The notes: generated by a model from the sequence alone, not told the origin. Positions 22,740 to 30,631 are shown, counted from the stretch's first letter. The stretch: DNA of 43,462 nucleotides from Flavobacteriaceae bacterium (GCA_021647985.1 JAKITQ010000024.1:1-43462), one strand, 5' to 3'. Program-made: numbers and translations.

Positions 22740-24800
22740 TTAAAAATCAAAGTACCAGTTAAATAAGTCTGATTTTACACCTATAGTAAACCAAGTAGTA
22801 TTGTCTTTAGTTACCACATTTCCACTTTGGTTAGGAGAAAAATTCCTAAAAGTTAAACCTCCAAATATTTGTAAGTTGGTAGTAGGGTTTAAAACATAGC
22901 CTCCTTGAATATCTCCTATAAAAATATTGGTTGTATTGCCTTGGGCTACATCATTGCCAATGTCTGAAATTCTTTGGTTATAAGATACATAAATATCTCC
23001 ACCATAAGTGATATCAGAGCCTTCAAAATCGAAACCTTTTTGTCCAACAATCAACTTGGCATTACCAAACCATCGGTTTTTTGAGTATCTTGCAATAGCT
23101 ATGGCCTCCCAAAAATTGGCGCCCCATAAATGGGCTATTGGTTGGTTATAATGGGCGGCATTTAATTCAACCACCCCATGAGAAAAAGTGTAAGGTCTTG
23201 CCCAGTTAAATTCTCCTTGCAGCATTAAATTCTTAACTTTAAAGGCATTGAAGTATTTCGCGCCAAATTGGATGGCAAATTTATTACCCCAATAACCCGA
23301 ACCATCAAATACACGGTCAACTGTCATTTCATCAATTAAAAATTGATTGTAAATAGAAATGTTTTCATTGAGTTTGTATTTCATATTCATCCCAATTTGT
23401 ACATTACCACTGCCATCTCCACCATTTGAAAATTCAACAGCTCTATAAAAGATGATTGGGTTAAAAAATGAAACATCAAATCCATTATAACTGTTTTCAT
23501 TAGTTATAACTGATTCGAATAATCCAATATTAAATTTTTTGGTAACATTCCAACTCAAGTGATGCATGGCAACAAATTTTCTTAAATTGGTACCATCGGC
23601 AGAAGCAGAACTTCTAATATCATCCATCCACATCCAAAGATTGGTATATTTAATTTTCCAGAATTGGGTATTGATTTTTAAAAACGGGTAAGGCGAAGCA
23701 ACATCCGATAAGAAAAAAGAACGATAACCATCACCAATAAAATTTTTACCATTACCAAATTGAAAATTAAAGAACTCATTTGGAGTATAGCTTAAATAAG
23801 CTTCGGCAACTGGGTAGTCAAAGCCGCCTTCTTTAAAACTTTTGGCTTTTCCTCTTCCTGGTACTACGGCACTTGCACCAATAATTGGATTAAGTCTGCG
23901 GGTTTCTTTATTTACATATTGGGCAAATCTACCCTGACTTTCATAAAATGAGGTAGAAAAACTAAATTTATCACCCAAAGATCCTTGCACTTGTACACCA
24001 CGAGTATTGTTATACGTATAGTCTACATCCGAATTGTCTTTACCAATTTGTAAATCCCAAACAGGGTTTAATGTAAACCAATAATTTTTGCCTTTGACCA
24101 AGGCCAAGTGTTCATTAAATAATTTTCTACCTCCCCACGATTTTTTATCTTTTAAAATTGCGGTTCTTTTAGCTTCTAAATCCACATAAGGTTTAACTTC
24201 ATTGAATAAATATGGTTTTGAGGCAGTATGTGTATTTTCTCCCACATTCAAATAATATTCAATCTCATTGTATTTTTGATGCGTAAGAGGTATGTTTAAC
24301 TCGCTGTTAAATTCGGGGAAAAGACTCGAATTGTTGGTTGTAATTTGCTGAATTTGATCTTCAATGTCAACTTGACCCTTAACTGGTTGAGCCGAATTTT
24401 CAACAAAAGTATTTTCGTTTAAAGGTATTGAAATAGGGATAGTATATCGGGTATCAATGGCTCTGCCATTAAAAGTTGCAGGCTGAATATTAGGTAATAA
24501 TTTAAATACTCTTTCTACTTCATTTTCCAATGCTTTATACATGGAGTTGATGTATAAAACTTCAAATGCCCCGGTTTTAGTAACTAGAAAAATAATATTT
24601 ATTTGGCCTTTAAAATTGTCCTTACTTACATTTTCTGGCACTTTATACTCTTTTAAAATATCAGATTTTAACTGGTTATTAAAACAGGTTTCTAAATTTT
24701 GAATAGATTCATTTTCACAACCTTTATAAACAGGTGGTTTTTCAACCTGAGCAAATGCAATAAAAGATAGAAATAGGAACGGAATTAGTAAGTTTTTCAT
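22740..24800 (-). CDS. RemB/Wzi-like outer-membrane beta-barrel with N-terminal TonB-C-like domain
   Basis: A 686-residue protein with a signal peptide (MKNLLIPFLFLSFIAFAQ). Residues about 20-130 (VYKGCENESIQNLETCFNNQ, then VTKTGAFEV, VERVFKLLPNIQPATFNGR, YTIPISIPL) follow the same order of motifs as the C-terminal domain of the TonB proteins encoded at 29-32 kb, but without a membrane anchor. From about 180 on the protein is strand-rich with many aromatic residues (FNFQFGNGKNFIGDGYRSFFLSD, WKIKYTNLWMW) and ends in YFDF, like an outer-membrane barrel of the Wzi capsule-assembly type. I recall similar flavobacterial proteins annotated as gliding protein RemB, a cell-surface protein of F. johnsoniae. 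The assignment is probable but not certain. It is a single gene, flanked on both sides by related palindromes. Confidence 0.62.
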   Translation of the reverse strand: MKNLLIPFLFLSFIAFAQVEKPPVYKGCENESIQNLETCFNNQLKSDILKEYKVPENVSKDNFKGQINIIFLVTKTGAFEVLYINSMYKALENEVERVFKLLPNIQPATFNGRAIDTRYTIPISIPLNENTFVENSAQPVKGQVDIEDQIQQITTNNSSLFPEFNSELNIPLTHQKYNEIEYYLNVGENTHTASKPYLFNEVKPYVDLEAKRTAILKDKKSWGGRKLFNEHLALVKGKNYWFTLNPVWDLQIGKDNSDVDYTYNNTRGVQVQGSLGDKFSFSTSFYESQGRFAQYVNKETRRLNPIIGASAVVPGRGKAKSFKEGGFDYPVAEAYLSYTPNEFFNFQFGNGKNFIGDGYRSFFLSDVASPYPFLKINTQFWKIKYTNLWMWMDDIRSSASADGTNLRKFVAMHHLSWNVTKKFNIGLFESVITNENSYNGFDVSFFNPIIFYRAVEFSNGGDGSGNVQIGMNMKYKLNENISIYNQFLIDEMTVDRVFDGSGYWGNKFAIQFGAKYFNAFKVKNLMLQGEFNWARPYTFSHGVVELNAAHYNQPIAHLWGANFWEAIAIARYSKNRWFGNAKLIVGQKGFDFEGSDITYGGDIYVSYNQRISDIGNDVAQGNTTNIFIGDIQGGYVLNPTTNLQIFGGLTFRNFSPNQSGNVVTKDNTTWFTIGVKSDLFNWYFDF

Positions 24801-24933
24801 TGATTGGTTTTCAAATATTTTTTTGTCTTGAAATAGTTTAACTTTATTTAGAGCATTAAATTATTAACGGCAAATATCTAATTTATTAGTGAGACTCTAA
24901 AAAATAATTTCAATTTTTTAGTTAGTCGAACTA

Positions 24934-24955
24934 ATCCCGCTTTTTTCAGCGGGAT
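24934..24955. repeat. Palindromic repeat between the RemB-like gene and the acetyltransferase
   Basis: ATCCCGCT (24934-24941) and AGCGGGAT (24948-24955) form a perfect 8-bp stem around TTTTTC. A second small palindrome (TTAGTT / AACTAA) lies just upstream at about 24918-24934. There is no U tract after the stem on either strand, so I read it as a repeat rather than a terminator. The remaining part of the 24801-25018 gap shows only a weak promoter-like GATATTTG on the minus strand. Confidence 0.55.
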
Positions 24956-25018
24956 CTAGGTTAACCTGACTGCCGTTAAGCACGTACCTCAACCTTTGAG
25001 TGATTTCTGTTGTAGGGC

Positions 25019-25624
25019 CTAGGGTTTGTCATGGGGTTTAATTTCCTTTATTTTGTTGACAAAGTCATTTTTTAATTGGTATTTTTCATTGCTCTCTGGG
25101 CAAATAGCAAAACCTTGATTATCAAATTTTAAGCGATGGCCATATTCACTAACCCAACCAATTTGTTTTGACGGATTGCCAACTACCAAAGCATAAGGTT
25201 TTACTTCTTTTACCACTACAGCTCCCGCACCTACAAAAGAAAATTCACCAATATCATTACCGCAAACTATCGTTGCATTGGCACCAATACTCGCACCTTT
25301 TTTTACGGTGGTTTTCATGTATTCGTTTTTGCGAATTACTGCACTTCTAGGATTGATTACATTAGTAAATACCATCGAAGGGCCTAAAAAAACATCTTCT
25401 TCACAAATAACACCAGTATATATGGAGACATTATTTTGAACTTTTACATTTTTACCTAAAACAACTCCGGGTGAAATCACTACATTCTGACCGATATTAC
25501 AATTTTCGCCAATGGTGCAATTAGACATGATATGACTAAAATGCCATATTTTTGTGCCTTCGGCAATATTGCAAGGTGCATCGATTACAGCAGTTTCGTG
25601 GGCGAAATAGTTTTTATTATTCAT
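25019..25624 (-). CDS. Left-handed beta-helix sugar N-acetyltransferase (WbpD/WlbB-like)
   Basis: A 201-residue hexapeptide-repeat acyltransferase. Repeats of the form [IV]G-x4 run from about residue 20 to 150 (GTKIWHFSHI, TIGENCNIGQNVVI, VKVQNNVSIYTGV). The blocks GPSMVFTNVINPRSA, RKNEY and VGNPSKQIGWVSEYG closely follow WbpD/WlbB, the enzymes that acetylate the 3-amino group of UDP-2-acetamido-3-amino-2,3-dideoxyglucuronate with acetyl-CoA, a surface-polysaccharide precursor. The active His is probably in HFSHI. No other enzyme of that pathway (WbpA, B or E) is in the window. It starts 32 bp after the half aldehyde dehydrogenase, so it may be read from the deoC transcript. The exact sugar is uncertain. 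Confidence 0.78.
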   Translation of the reverse strand: MNNKNYFAHETAVIDAPCNIAEGTKIWHFSHIMSNCTIGENCNIGQNVVISPGVVLGKNVKVQNNVSIYTGVICEEDVFLGPSMVFTNVINPRSAVIRKNEYMKTTVKKGASIGANATIVCGNDIGEFSFVGAGAVVVKEVKPYALVVGNPSKQIGWVSEYGHRLKFDNQGFAICPESNEKYQLKNDFVNKIKEIKPHDKP

Positions 25625-25656
25625 AATAAAGGGAAATTTAAAATTTTAAAGTAGGA

Positions 25657-26517
25657 TTAAATTTTTGTTGGATGCCAAGTTGTTTTTACTTCTTGCATTT
25701 TTTCAATAAAATAAGGACTCTGGTTATTGTCTGCAAACCAATCTGTTTTTTTATAAAAAACCGTTCTCTTCACATTCAAACTTGCCAATTCGCTAGTCAA
25801 TTTTATATCGCTTTCGTCTTTTCCGCAGTATATCACAGTATTTACATCCATATGAGATGCCATGTGTTCTAGCAATTCATTTCTATTTCCCGTAAGAATA
25901 TTTACCACACCTCCAGGAACGTCAGATGAATGGAGAACCTCAGCAAAAGAAATTGCACTTAAAGGTTTGCTTTCACTTGCCAATACAATTACAGTATTAC
26001 CACCAACAATTGCGGGAGCTATTTGAGATACCAGGCCCAATAAACTTTGTTCTTCTGGCGCAATGATAGAAACCACACCAACGGGCTCAACACAAGAAAA
26101 GTTAAAGTGATCGCTTGCTACAGGGTTTACTGCACTAAACAATTGTTGGTATTTATCACTCCAACCAGCATAATAAACCAATCTATCTATAGCAGCTTCA
26201 ACTTCTTTTTGTGCATTGATATTGGATTCACCTTGTAAAATTAGTTCAGCAATAAACTGTGCTTTTCTACCTTCCAGCATTTCCGCAATGCGATAAAGAA
26301 TCTGACCTTTATTTAAAGCAGAAGCATTGGCCCAAGAATTTTGTGCTTTTCGTGCAACCACTACGGCATTTCGAAAATCTTTACGTGAAGCCAAACACAT
26401 GTTGGCAATAAGATCACCTTTTTTGTTATGGATAGCATAATATCTACCTGATTCAGTTCTGGGAAATTTACCTCCAATATATAATTTGTATGTTTTGTTA
26501 ATGCTCAATCTTGACAT
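25657..26517 (-). CDS. Half aldehyde dehydrogenase lacking catalytic residues
   Basis: A 286-residue protein equivalent to only the N-terminal, NAD-binding half of an aldehyde dehydrogenase. It aligns with the neighbouring full enzyme throughout: YKLYIGGKFPRTESGRYYAIHN, NKGQILYRIAEMLEGRKAQF, AIDRLVYYAGWSDKYQQLF, and IAPAIVGGNTVIVLASESKPLSA. The conserved IIPWNFP has become IIAPEEQS. It ends before the catalytic Cys, and the ELGGK Glu motif is replaced by the sequence around NVKRTVFYK. A dehydrogenase reaction is therefore not expected. It resembles the non-catalytic second module of ALDH16-type proteins encoded as a separate gene. The end is a clean stop with no sign of a recent frameshift, and codon use is normal. 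It is 78 bp after the full ALDH. Confidence 0.82.
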   Translation of the reverse strand: MSRLSINKTYKLYIGGKFPRTESGRYYAIHNKKGDLIANMCLASRKDFRNAVVVARKAQNSWANASALNKGQILYRIAEMLEGRKAQFIAELILQGESNINAQKEVEAAIDRLVYYAGWSDKYQQLFSAVNPVASDHFNFSCVEPVGVVSIIAPEEQSLLGLVSQIAPAIVGGNTVIVLASESKPLSAISFAEVLHSSDVPGGVVNILTGNRNELLEHMASHMDVNTVIYCGKDESDIKLTSELASLNVKRTVFYKKTDWFADNNQSPYFIEKMQEVKTTWHPTKI

Positions 26518-26595
26518 AGTTTTAAAGTAAAAAGTTTAAAGTTAAAATTGCTTTTTTAAATTAAATTATTTTTTTTCAACAGCCAACAGCTAAAG

Positions 26596-28062
26596 TTATT
26601 CAAATTTCACATAAGGTTTTAAACCGTGCAAACCACCTTCTCTACCAAAGCCACTTTCTTTATAACCTCCAAAAGGAGAGGTTGGGTCAAACTTATTAAA
26701 GGTGTTTGCCCAAACAATACCCGCTTTAAGTTTTTGGGTTAAATGAAATATTTTTGATCCTTTTTCTGTCCAAACTCCCGCCGATAAACCGAAAGGGGTA
26801 TTATTGGCTTTTTCTATAACCTCATCAATGGTTCTAAATGTTTGAATGGCTAAAACTGGTCCGAATATTTCTTCTTGAACAATGCGATGTGATTGTGAAA
26901 CATTAATAAAAAGCGTAGGTGCACACCAATTACCATTTTTTGGTAAATTACAATCGGGTTGGTATATTTCTCCTCCTTCATGCAAACCAATTTTAATGTA
27001 TTTTTCAATAGTTTGCAATTGTTTTTTTGAATTGATAGCACCAATATCTGTATTCTTATCCAACGGGTCTCCTACAATTAAGGTTTCCATGCGTTTTTTT
27101 AATTTTTCAATAACCAAATCTGCAACCGATTCTTGTACAAACAATCTTGAACCAGCACAACAAACATGCCCTTGATTAAAAAAAATAGCGTTAACGATAC
27201 CTTCTACAGCCTGATCAATGGCGGCATCTTCAAAAATAATATTAGCACCTTTACCACCCAATTCAAGCGTCAACTTTTTATTGGTTCCGGCTGTTGCCTT
27301 TTGAATATACTTGCCAACACCTGTAGAACCTGTAAATGCAATTTTATCAATACCAGGGTGGTTAACCATTTCGGCTCCAGTTTCTCCAGCACCAGTTACA
27401 ATATTTACAACGCCTTTTGGTATACCACTTTCGTGGATAATTTCGGCTAATTTCAACGCGGTAAGTGGTGTGGTTTCTGCAGGCTTTAAAACAACGGTAT
27501 TACCTGTTGCAAGTGCAGGAGCAAGTTTCCATGCTGCCATTAAAAGTGGAAAATTCCATGGTATAATTTGTCCAGCTACTCCAATAGGTTGCGGTTTTCT
27601 GTTAGGGAAAGCATATGCTAATTTATCTGCCCAGCCTGCATAATAAAAAAAGTGATTAGCAGCCAAGGGGATATCAATATCTCTTGATTCTCTTATAGGT
27701 TTACCTCCATCTAAACTTTCAATTACAGAAAATTCTCTAGCTCTTTCTTGAATTAGTCTGGCAATTCTAAAAATATACTTACCTCTTTCTTTACCGGATA
27801 ATCCTGACCAGCCTTTAAACGCTCTGTTTGCCGCTTTAACGGCTTTGTCTACATCTTCTTGCGTGGCTTCAGCTATTTTCGAAATTTTTTTACCATTAGA
27901 AGGATTAATCGTGTCGAAATATTTTCCGTTTGTTGGTTTTACAAATTTGCCATCAATATATAGGTCATATTGCGTTTTAATTAAAACATGGTCTGTGCTT
28001 TCAGGAGCTTTGTCGTAGGTCCATTTTGCTTTAAATATATTTTTGTCGATGTTTTTATTCAT
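26596..28062 (-). CDS. Aldehyde dehydrogenase (NAD(P)+-dependent), full-length
   Basis: A complete 488-residue aldehyde dehydrogenase. The NAD-binding domain has IIPWNFPLLMAAWKLAPALATGNTVVLKPAE (167-196) and FTGSTGVGK (243-251). The general base is Glu268 in LELGGKGAN, and the nucleophile is Cys301 or Cys302 in NQGHVCCAGSR. The C-terminal EEIFGPVLA and SPFGGYKESGFGREGG blocks are intact. Its place between deoC and the half ALDH suggests that it oxidises acetaldehyde released by DeoC. An N-terminal extension of about 25 residues (MNKNIDKNIFKAKWTYDKAPES) precedes the usual start and is seen in ALDH16-like proteins. The ATG at 28060-28062 touches the edge of a dispersed repeat that fills the gap to deoC. 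Confidence 0.93.
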   Translation of the reverse strand: MNKNIDKNIFKAKWTYDKAPESTDHVLIKTQYDLYIDGKFVKPTNGKYFDTINPSNGKKISKIAEATQEDVDKAVKAANRAFKGWSGLSGKERGKYIFRIARLIQERAREFSVIESLDGGKPIRESRDIDIPLAANHFFYYAGWADKLAYAFPNRKPQPIGVAGQIIPWNFPLLMAAWKLAPALATGNTVVLKPAETTPLTALKLAEIIHESGIPKGVVNIVTGAGETGAEMVNHPGIDKIAFTGSTGVGKYIQKATAGTNKKLTLELGGKGANIIFEDAAIDQAVEGIVNAIFFNQGHVCCAGSRLFVQESVADLVIEKLKKRMETLIVGDPLDKNTDIGAINSKKQLQTIEKYIKIGLHEGGEIYQPDCNLPKNGNWCAPTLFINVSQSHRIVQEEIFGPVLAIQTFRTIDEVIEKANNTPFGLSAGVWTEKGSKIFHLTQKLKAGIVWANTFNKFDPTSPFGGYKESGFGREGGLHGLKPYVKFE

Positions 28063-28149
28063 GTGTCCTTCTTTATTTTTATAGGTGACACGTGCTGTTC
28101 GCTATTTGTTAACCTCTTGTGTGTCAAAATTCGGCATCCTCGTTTCATG
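28060..28149. repeat. Dispersed intergenic repeat, copy 2, inside the deoC operon
   Basis: About 90 bp nearly matching 6800-6892, with the same order of shared blocks (GTGCTGTTCGCTATT, GTCAAAATTCGGCAT, CTCGTTTCATG). It fills the space between the deoC stop (28151) and the aldehyde dehydrogenase start (28062) and overlaps the ATG itself. Relative to copy 1 it has a few substitutions and short deletions. Confidence 0.75.
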
Positions 28150-28150
28150 G

Positions 28151-29047
28151 TTAATCTTTTGAAAAGTAATTAGAAGATTGGTAATTACCTGTTTCGGCCC
28201 TTACCAATTGCATTAAGATGTCATTAGTCAAACTACTAGCTCCAAATCGAAAGTATTTGTTATTCATCCATTTTTCACCTAAAACTTCGTTGAGCATTAC
28301 TAAATATTGTAAGGCAATTTTTGAAGTAGAAATTCCACCAGCAGGTTTCATACCAATCATTTTACCTGTTTTTAAATAAAAATCTTTAATCGCATCAAAC
28401 ATAACATAAGTTACTGGCATGGTAGCAGCAGGTTGAATTTTACCGGTTGAGGTTTTTATAAAATCAGCACCAGCATACATGGCAATTTCACTGGCTTTTC
28501 TAACATTGTCTAAGGTGTCTAACTCTCCTGTTTCCAAAATTACTTTTAAATGTGCTTTGCCGCAAGCTTCTTTGATCGTTGCAATTTCATCAAAGACAAA
28601 TTGATATTCTCCGGCAAGGAATTTACCGCGAGAAATTACCATATCAATTTCATCGGCACCTTGATCTACTGCAAATTTTGTATCGCTTATTTTGGCTTCA
28701 ATATTTGCTTGGCCACTAGGAAAGGCGGTTGCTACTGAGGCTACTTGAATTTCACTTCCTTTTAAAGCATTTTTTGCAAGTCCAACATAAGTTGGATAAA
28801 CACAAATAGCTGCAACTGTAGGGATGTTTTTTAAAGTATCATGTGGGTGCATTGCTTTGTAGCATAATTGTTGGACCTTACCTTTTGTGTCTTTGCCTTC
28901 AAGCGTAGTTAAATCAATCATGCTTAATGCAAGTTTTAAGCCTGCTGTTTTTGAAGACTTTTTTATACTACGGGTGCAAAATCGAGCAACTCTTTCGTTT
29001 ACACCAAGCGTATCATAAGTTGGTAAATTGTTTAGATTGGCTATCAT
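28151..29047 (-). CDS. deoC: Deoxyribose-phosphate aldolase DeoC
   Basis: DeoC cleaves 2-deoxyribose 5-phosphate to glyceraldehyde 3-phosphate and acetaldehyde, the last step of deoxynucleoside breakdown. At 298 residues it belongs to the longer class of DeoC. The Schiff-base lysine is Lys198 in ADFIKTSTGK. DEIDMVISRG (132-141), LKVILETGEL (167-176) and GMKPAGGI carry the other conserved barrel residues, including the second active-site lysine. It is the first gene of deoC, ALDH, half-ALDH and perhaps the acetyltransferase. A TAnnTTTG element lies about 20 bases upstream. Acetaldehyde would be passed to the next gene product. Confidence 0.95.
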   Translation of the reverse strand: MIANLNNLPTYDTLGVNERVARFCTRSIKKSSKTAGLKLALSMIDLTTLEGKDTKGKVQQLCYKAMHPHDTLKNIPTVAAICVYPTYVGLAKNALKGSEIQVASVATAFPSGQANIEAKISDTKFAVDQGADEIDMVISRGKFLAGEYQFVFDEIATIKEACGKAHLKVILETGELDTLDNVRKASEIAMYAGADFIKTSTGKIQPAATMPVTYVMFDAIKDFYLKTGKMIGMKPAGGISTSKIALQYLVMLNEVLGEKWMNNKYFRFGASSLTNDILMQLVRAETGNYQSSNYFSKD

Positions 29048-29065
29048 TTGGTTTTATTAGAATTT

Positions 29066-29073
29066 CAAATTTA
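29066..29073 (-). promoter_or_regulatory. Candidate -7 promoter element for deoC
   Basis: On the minus strand this reads TAAATTTG, a TAnnTTTG match 18 bases before the deoC start. No TTG is seen at the expected -33 distance. Confidence 0.4.
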
Positions 29074-29111
29074 CAAAAAAAGCCGAAAAGTATTGTAAAT
29101 AATGGAAAAGT

Positions 29112-29148
29112 AAAAAGCCACAGACTTATTTATAAGTAATGGCTTTTA
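29112..29148 (-). terminator. Intrinsic terminator of the 29196 tonB gene
   Basis: AAAAGCCA (29113-29120) pairs with TGGCTTTT (29140-29147), with an inner CTTATTTATAAG palindrome that can extend the stem. On the minus strand the stem ends in GGCTTTTTAC then TTTT. It lies between the tonB-type gene and deoC and separates their transcripts. Confidence 0.6.
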
Positions 29149-29195
29149 CATTTGTAGGAGGGCTTAAGTATATGTTAACAGACTCTTTGTTTGCA

Positions 29196-29927
29196 TTAAT
29201 CTAAATACAATGCTATTGGCATAACATATTTTACGCCAACAGCTCTGTTTCTTTGTTTGCCGGGTTCCATTTTAGGTAATTTTTTCACCACTTTTATGGC
29301 TTCTTTTTCTAATCTTTTATGTGGAGCACGTGCTCTAATATTTACGATATCACCATTTTTATCAATTTCAAATTGTACATGTATTTTTTGTTTACCTGAT
29401 AGGCCAATCTCCATATTGGAATTGAATTTTTTTGCAATAAATTTTTTCATCTTTTCATTGAAACATTTTTTATATGCTATTTCTGTTTTTTCTATACAAC
29501 CAGGGTATCTTGGTGCTTGTTCTACCAGAATAAATGGTAGCGTTTCATTTATATATTCATCTATAATAGGCACCTCAGAAAATATAGAGTCAAAATTTAT
29601 GGGTGCATCTGGTTTGTTGGGTAATAAATCATTTGATACGAATGGTTCTTTATCTTTTACCAAATCAAAATCATTTATAAGTTTGGTGGTCTTTACTTTA
29701 ATTTTTTCTTTTGGATTTTGTTTTTTATCCATTTTAAATGGAGGGAAAACGAATAGATCCATCTCATCATTAAATATCGTTTTATCAGGAAGGTCAAATA
29801 TTTGTTTTGAGAATTTTAATTCAAATAAGCTGTGGACGATAACTAAAGCCAATAGAATTCCTAATTGTAAAAATAAAGTAGAGTTTGAATTTAGTTGATT
29901 TTTACATGATGGTTTTTCCTTTATCAT
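29196..29927 (-). CDS. TonB-family energy transducer, divergent copy
   Basis: A 243-residue TonB-type protein: short cytoplasmic N-terminus, one transmembrane helix (about 18-38, STLFLQLGILLALVIVHSLF), a periplasmic linker, and a C-terminal TonB domain (about 150-243: PRYPGC, KIHVQFEIDKNGDIVNIRARAPHKRLEKEAIKVVKKLPKM, PIALYLD). It shares its layout with the two tonB genes upstream but is clearly divergent, and its linker lacks their poly-Pro run, having Lys/Pro/Asp-rich sequence instead. TonB transmits proton-motive force from ExbBD to outer-membrane receptors; no exbB or exbD is in the window. It is separated from the tandem pair by a 411-bp gap that contains a MITE-like element, so it is probably transcribed on its own. 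Confidence 0.85.
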   Translation of the reverse strand: MIKEKPSCKNQLNSNSTLFLQLGILLALVIVHSLFELKFSKQIFDLPDKTIFNDEMDLFVFPPFKMDKKQNPKEKIKVKTTKLINDFDLVKDKEPFVSNDLLPNKPDAPINFDSIFSEVPIIDEYINETLPFILVEQAPRYPGCIEKTEIAYKKCFNEKMKKFIAKKFNSNMEIGLSGKQKIHVQFEIDKNGDIVNIRARAPHKRLEKEAIKVVKKLPKMEPGKQRNRAVGVKYVMPIALYLD

Positions 29928-30012
29928 AATTAAAATTTTAATGTTAAAAATATGTTAAAACAAAGAGTGTGCCAAAAAAATGACCGAGATTCAATTACCA
30001 ATCATTTTATAT

Positions 30013-30183
30013 TAAGTAGTGCTTGGTCGAAAATAGGCGAATTTTACAAACCAATTTATTTTTGAGTGATTTTTTATTTTTATTAATTTTTAGATGCCGT
30101 AGTATCAAAAACTTAAGAAAGATGGAAAAGCGCCAAAAAGGAATGATTTTAATTTTGATCTATTTCCGACCAGGCACTAAGTA
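30013..30183. mobile_element. MITE-like element with 18-bp inverted ends and 6-bp target duplication
   Basis: The element spans 30019-30177 (159 bp). Its ends are GTGCTTGGTCGAAAATAG and, reverse-complemented, GTGCCTGGTCGGAAATAG, matching at 16 of 18 positions. It is flanked by a perfect direct repeat TAAGTA (30013-30018 and 30178-30183), the expected mark of transposition. No reading frame of note lies inside. The other parts of the 29928-30338 gap hold the tonB terminator (30285-30317) and otherwise nothing that I can assign. I cannot name the parent transposase family. Confidence 0.72.
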
Positions 30184-30268
30184 TCGTTAATCAACACTCC
30201 TTGACCTTAGATTAAAATGAATGTCGAATTAGGATTGTCATACTGATAACTTAAAATTATATAAACTG

Positions 30269-30631
30269 CAACAGAGTATAAAGCAAAAAAAACCATCCAA
30301 ATAATGGATGGTTTTTTATTTTATGTTTTTGATATTATTTACTCTACAATTAAAGTAATAGGTAAGGTATATTTTACACCTACCGGACGACCTCGTTGTT
30401 TGCCAGGAGTCATTTTTGGAATCATATTCACAACTCTAATTGCTTCTTTTTCTAGGCGTTTGTGTGGACCTCTTGCTCTAACATTAACAACCTTACCTGT
30501 TTTGTCTATTTTGAATTGAACATATACTCTTTTTTTACCAGGGCTTAATCCTAAATCACCAGCCAAACCTGTATTGTATTTTCTACTCACAAGTTTGGTG
30601 ATTTTTGCAACCATACATTTCTTTTTTTGTG
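30269..30631. repeat. Tandem duplicated segment, distal copy (terminator plus TonB C-terminal code)
   Basis: This roughly 360-bp segment is nearly identical to 31142-31505. It covers the shared CAACAGAGTATAAAGC leader, the terminator hairpin, and the 3' end of the tonB gene up to the codons for QKKKCMVAKITKL. By eye about ten substitutions and one single-base indel separate the copies, mostly at third codon positions. Confidence 0.8.
30285..30317 (-). terminator. Intrinsic terminator of the 30339 tonB gene
   Basis: AACCATCC (30291-30298) pairs with GGATGGTT (30306-30313) around a 7-base loop. A-runs on the left give a T tract on the minus strand, and T residues on the right make it potentially bidirectional. 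The same hairpin is duplicated at 31157-31190. Confidence 0.8.

Noticed and set aside
25657..26517. Half ALDH as a recent pseudogene or frameshifted copy
   Set aside because: The frame is clean, the C-terminus has its own sequence, and no remaining ALDH C-terminal half follows before the next gene, so a short stable protein is more likely than recent decay.
29257..29898. Plus-strand open frame of 213 codons opposite the divergent tonB gene
   Set aside because: It is antisense to a recognisable TonB protein. Similar frames opposite the tandem tonB genes (30304-30519, 31124-31393) are near copies of each other only because the genes are duplicated.
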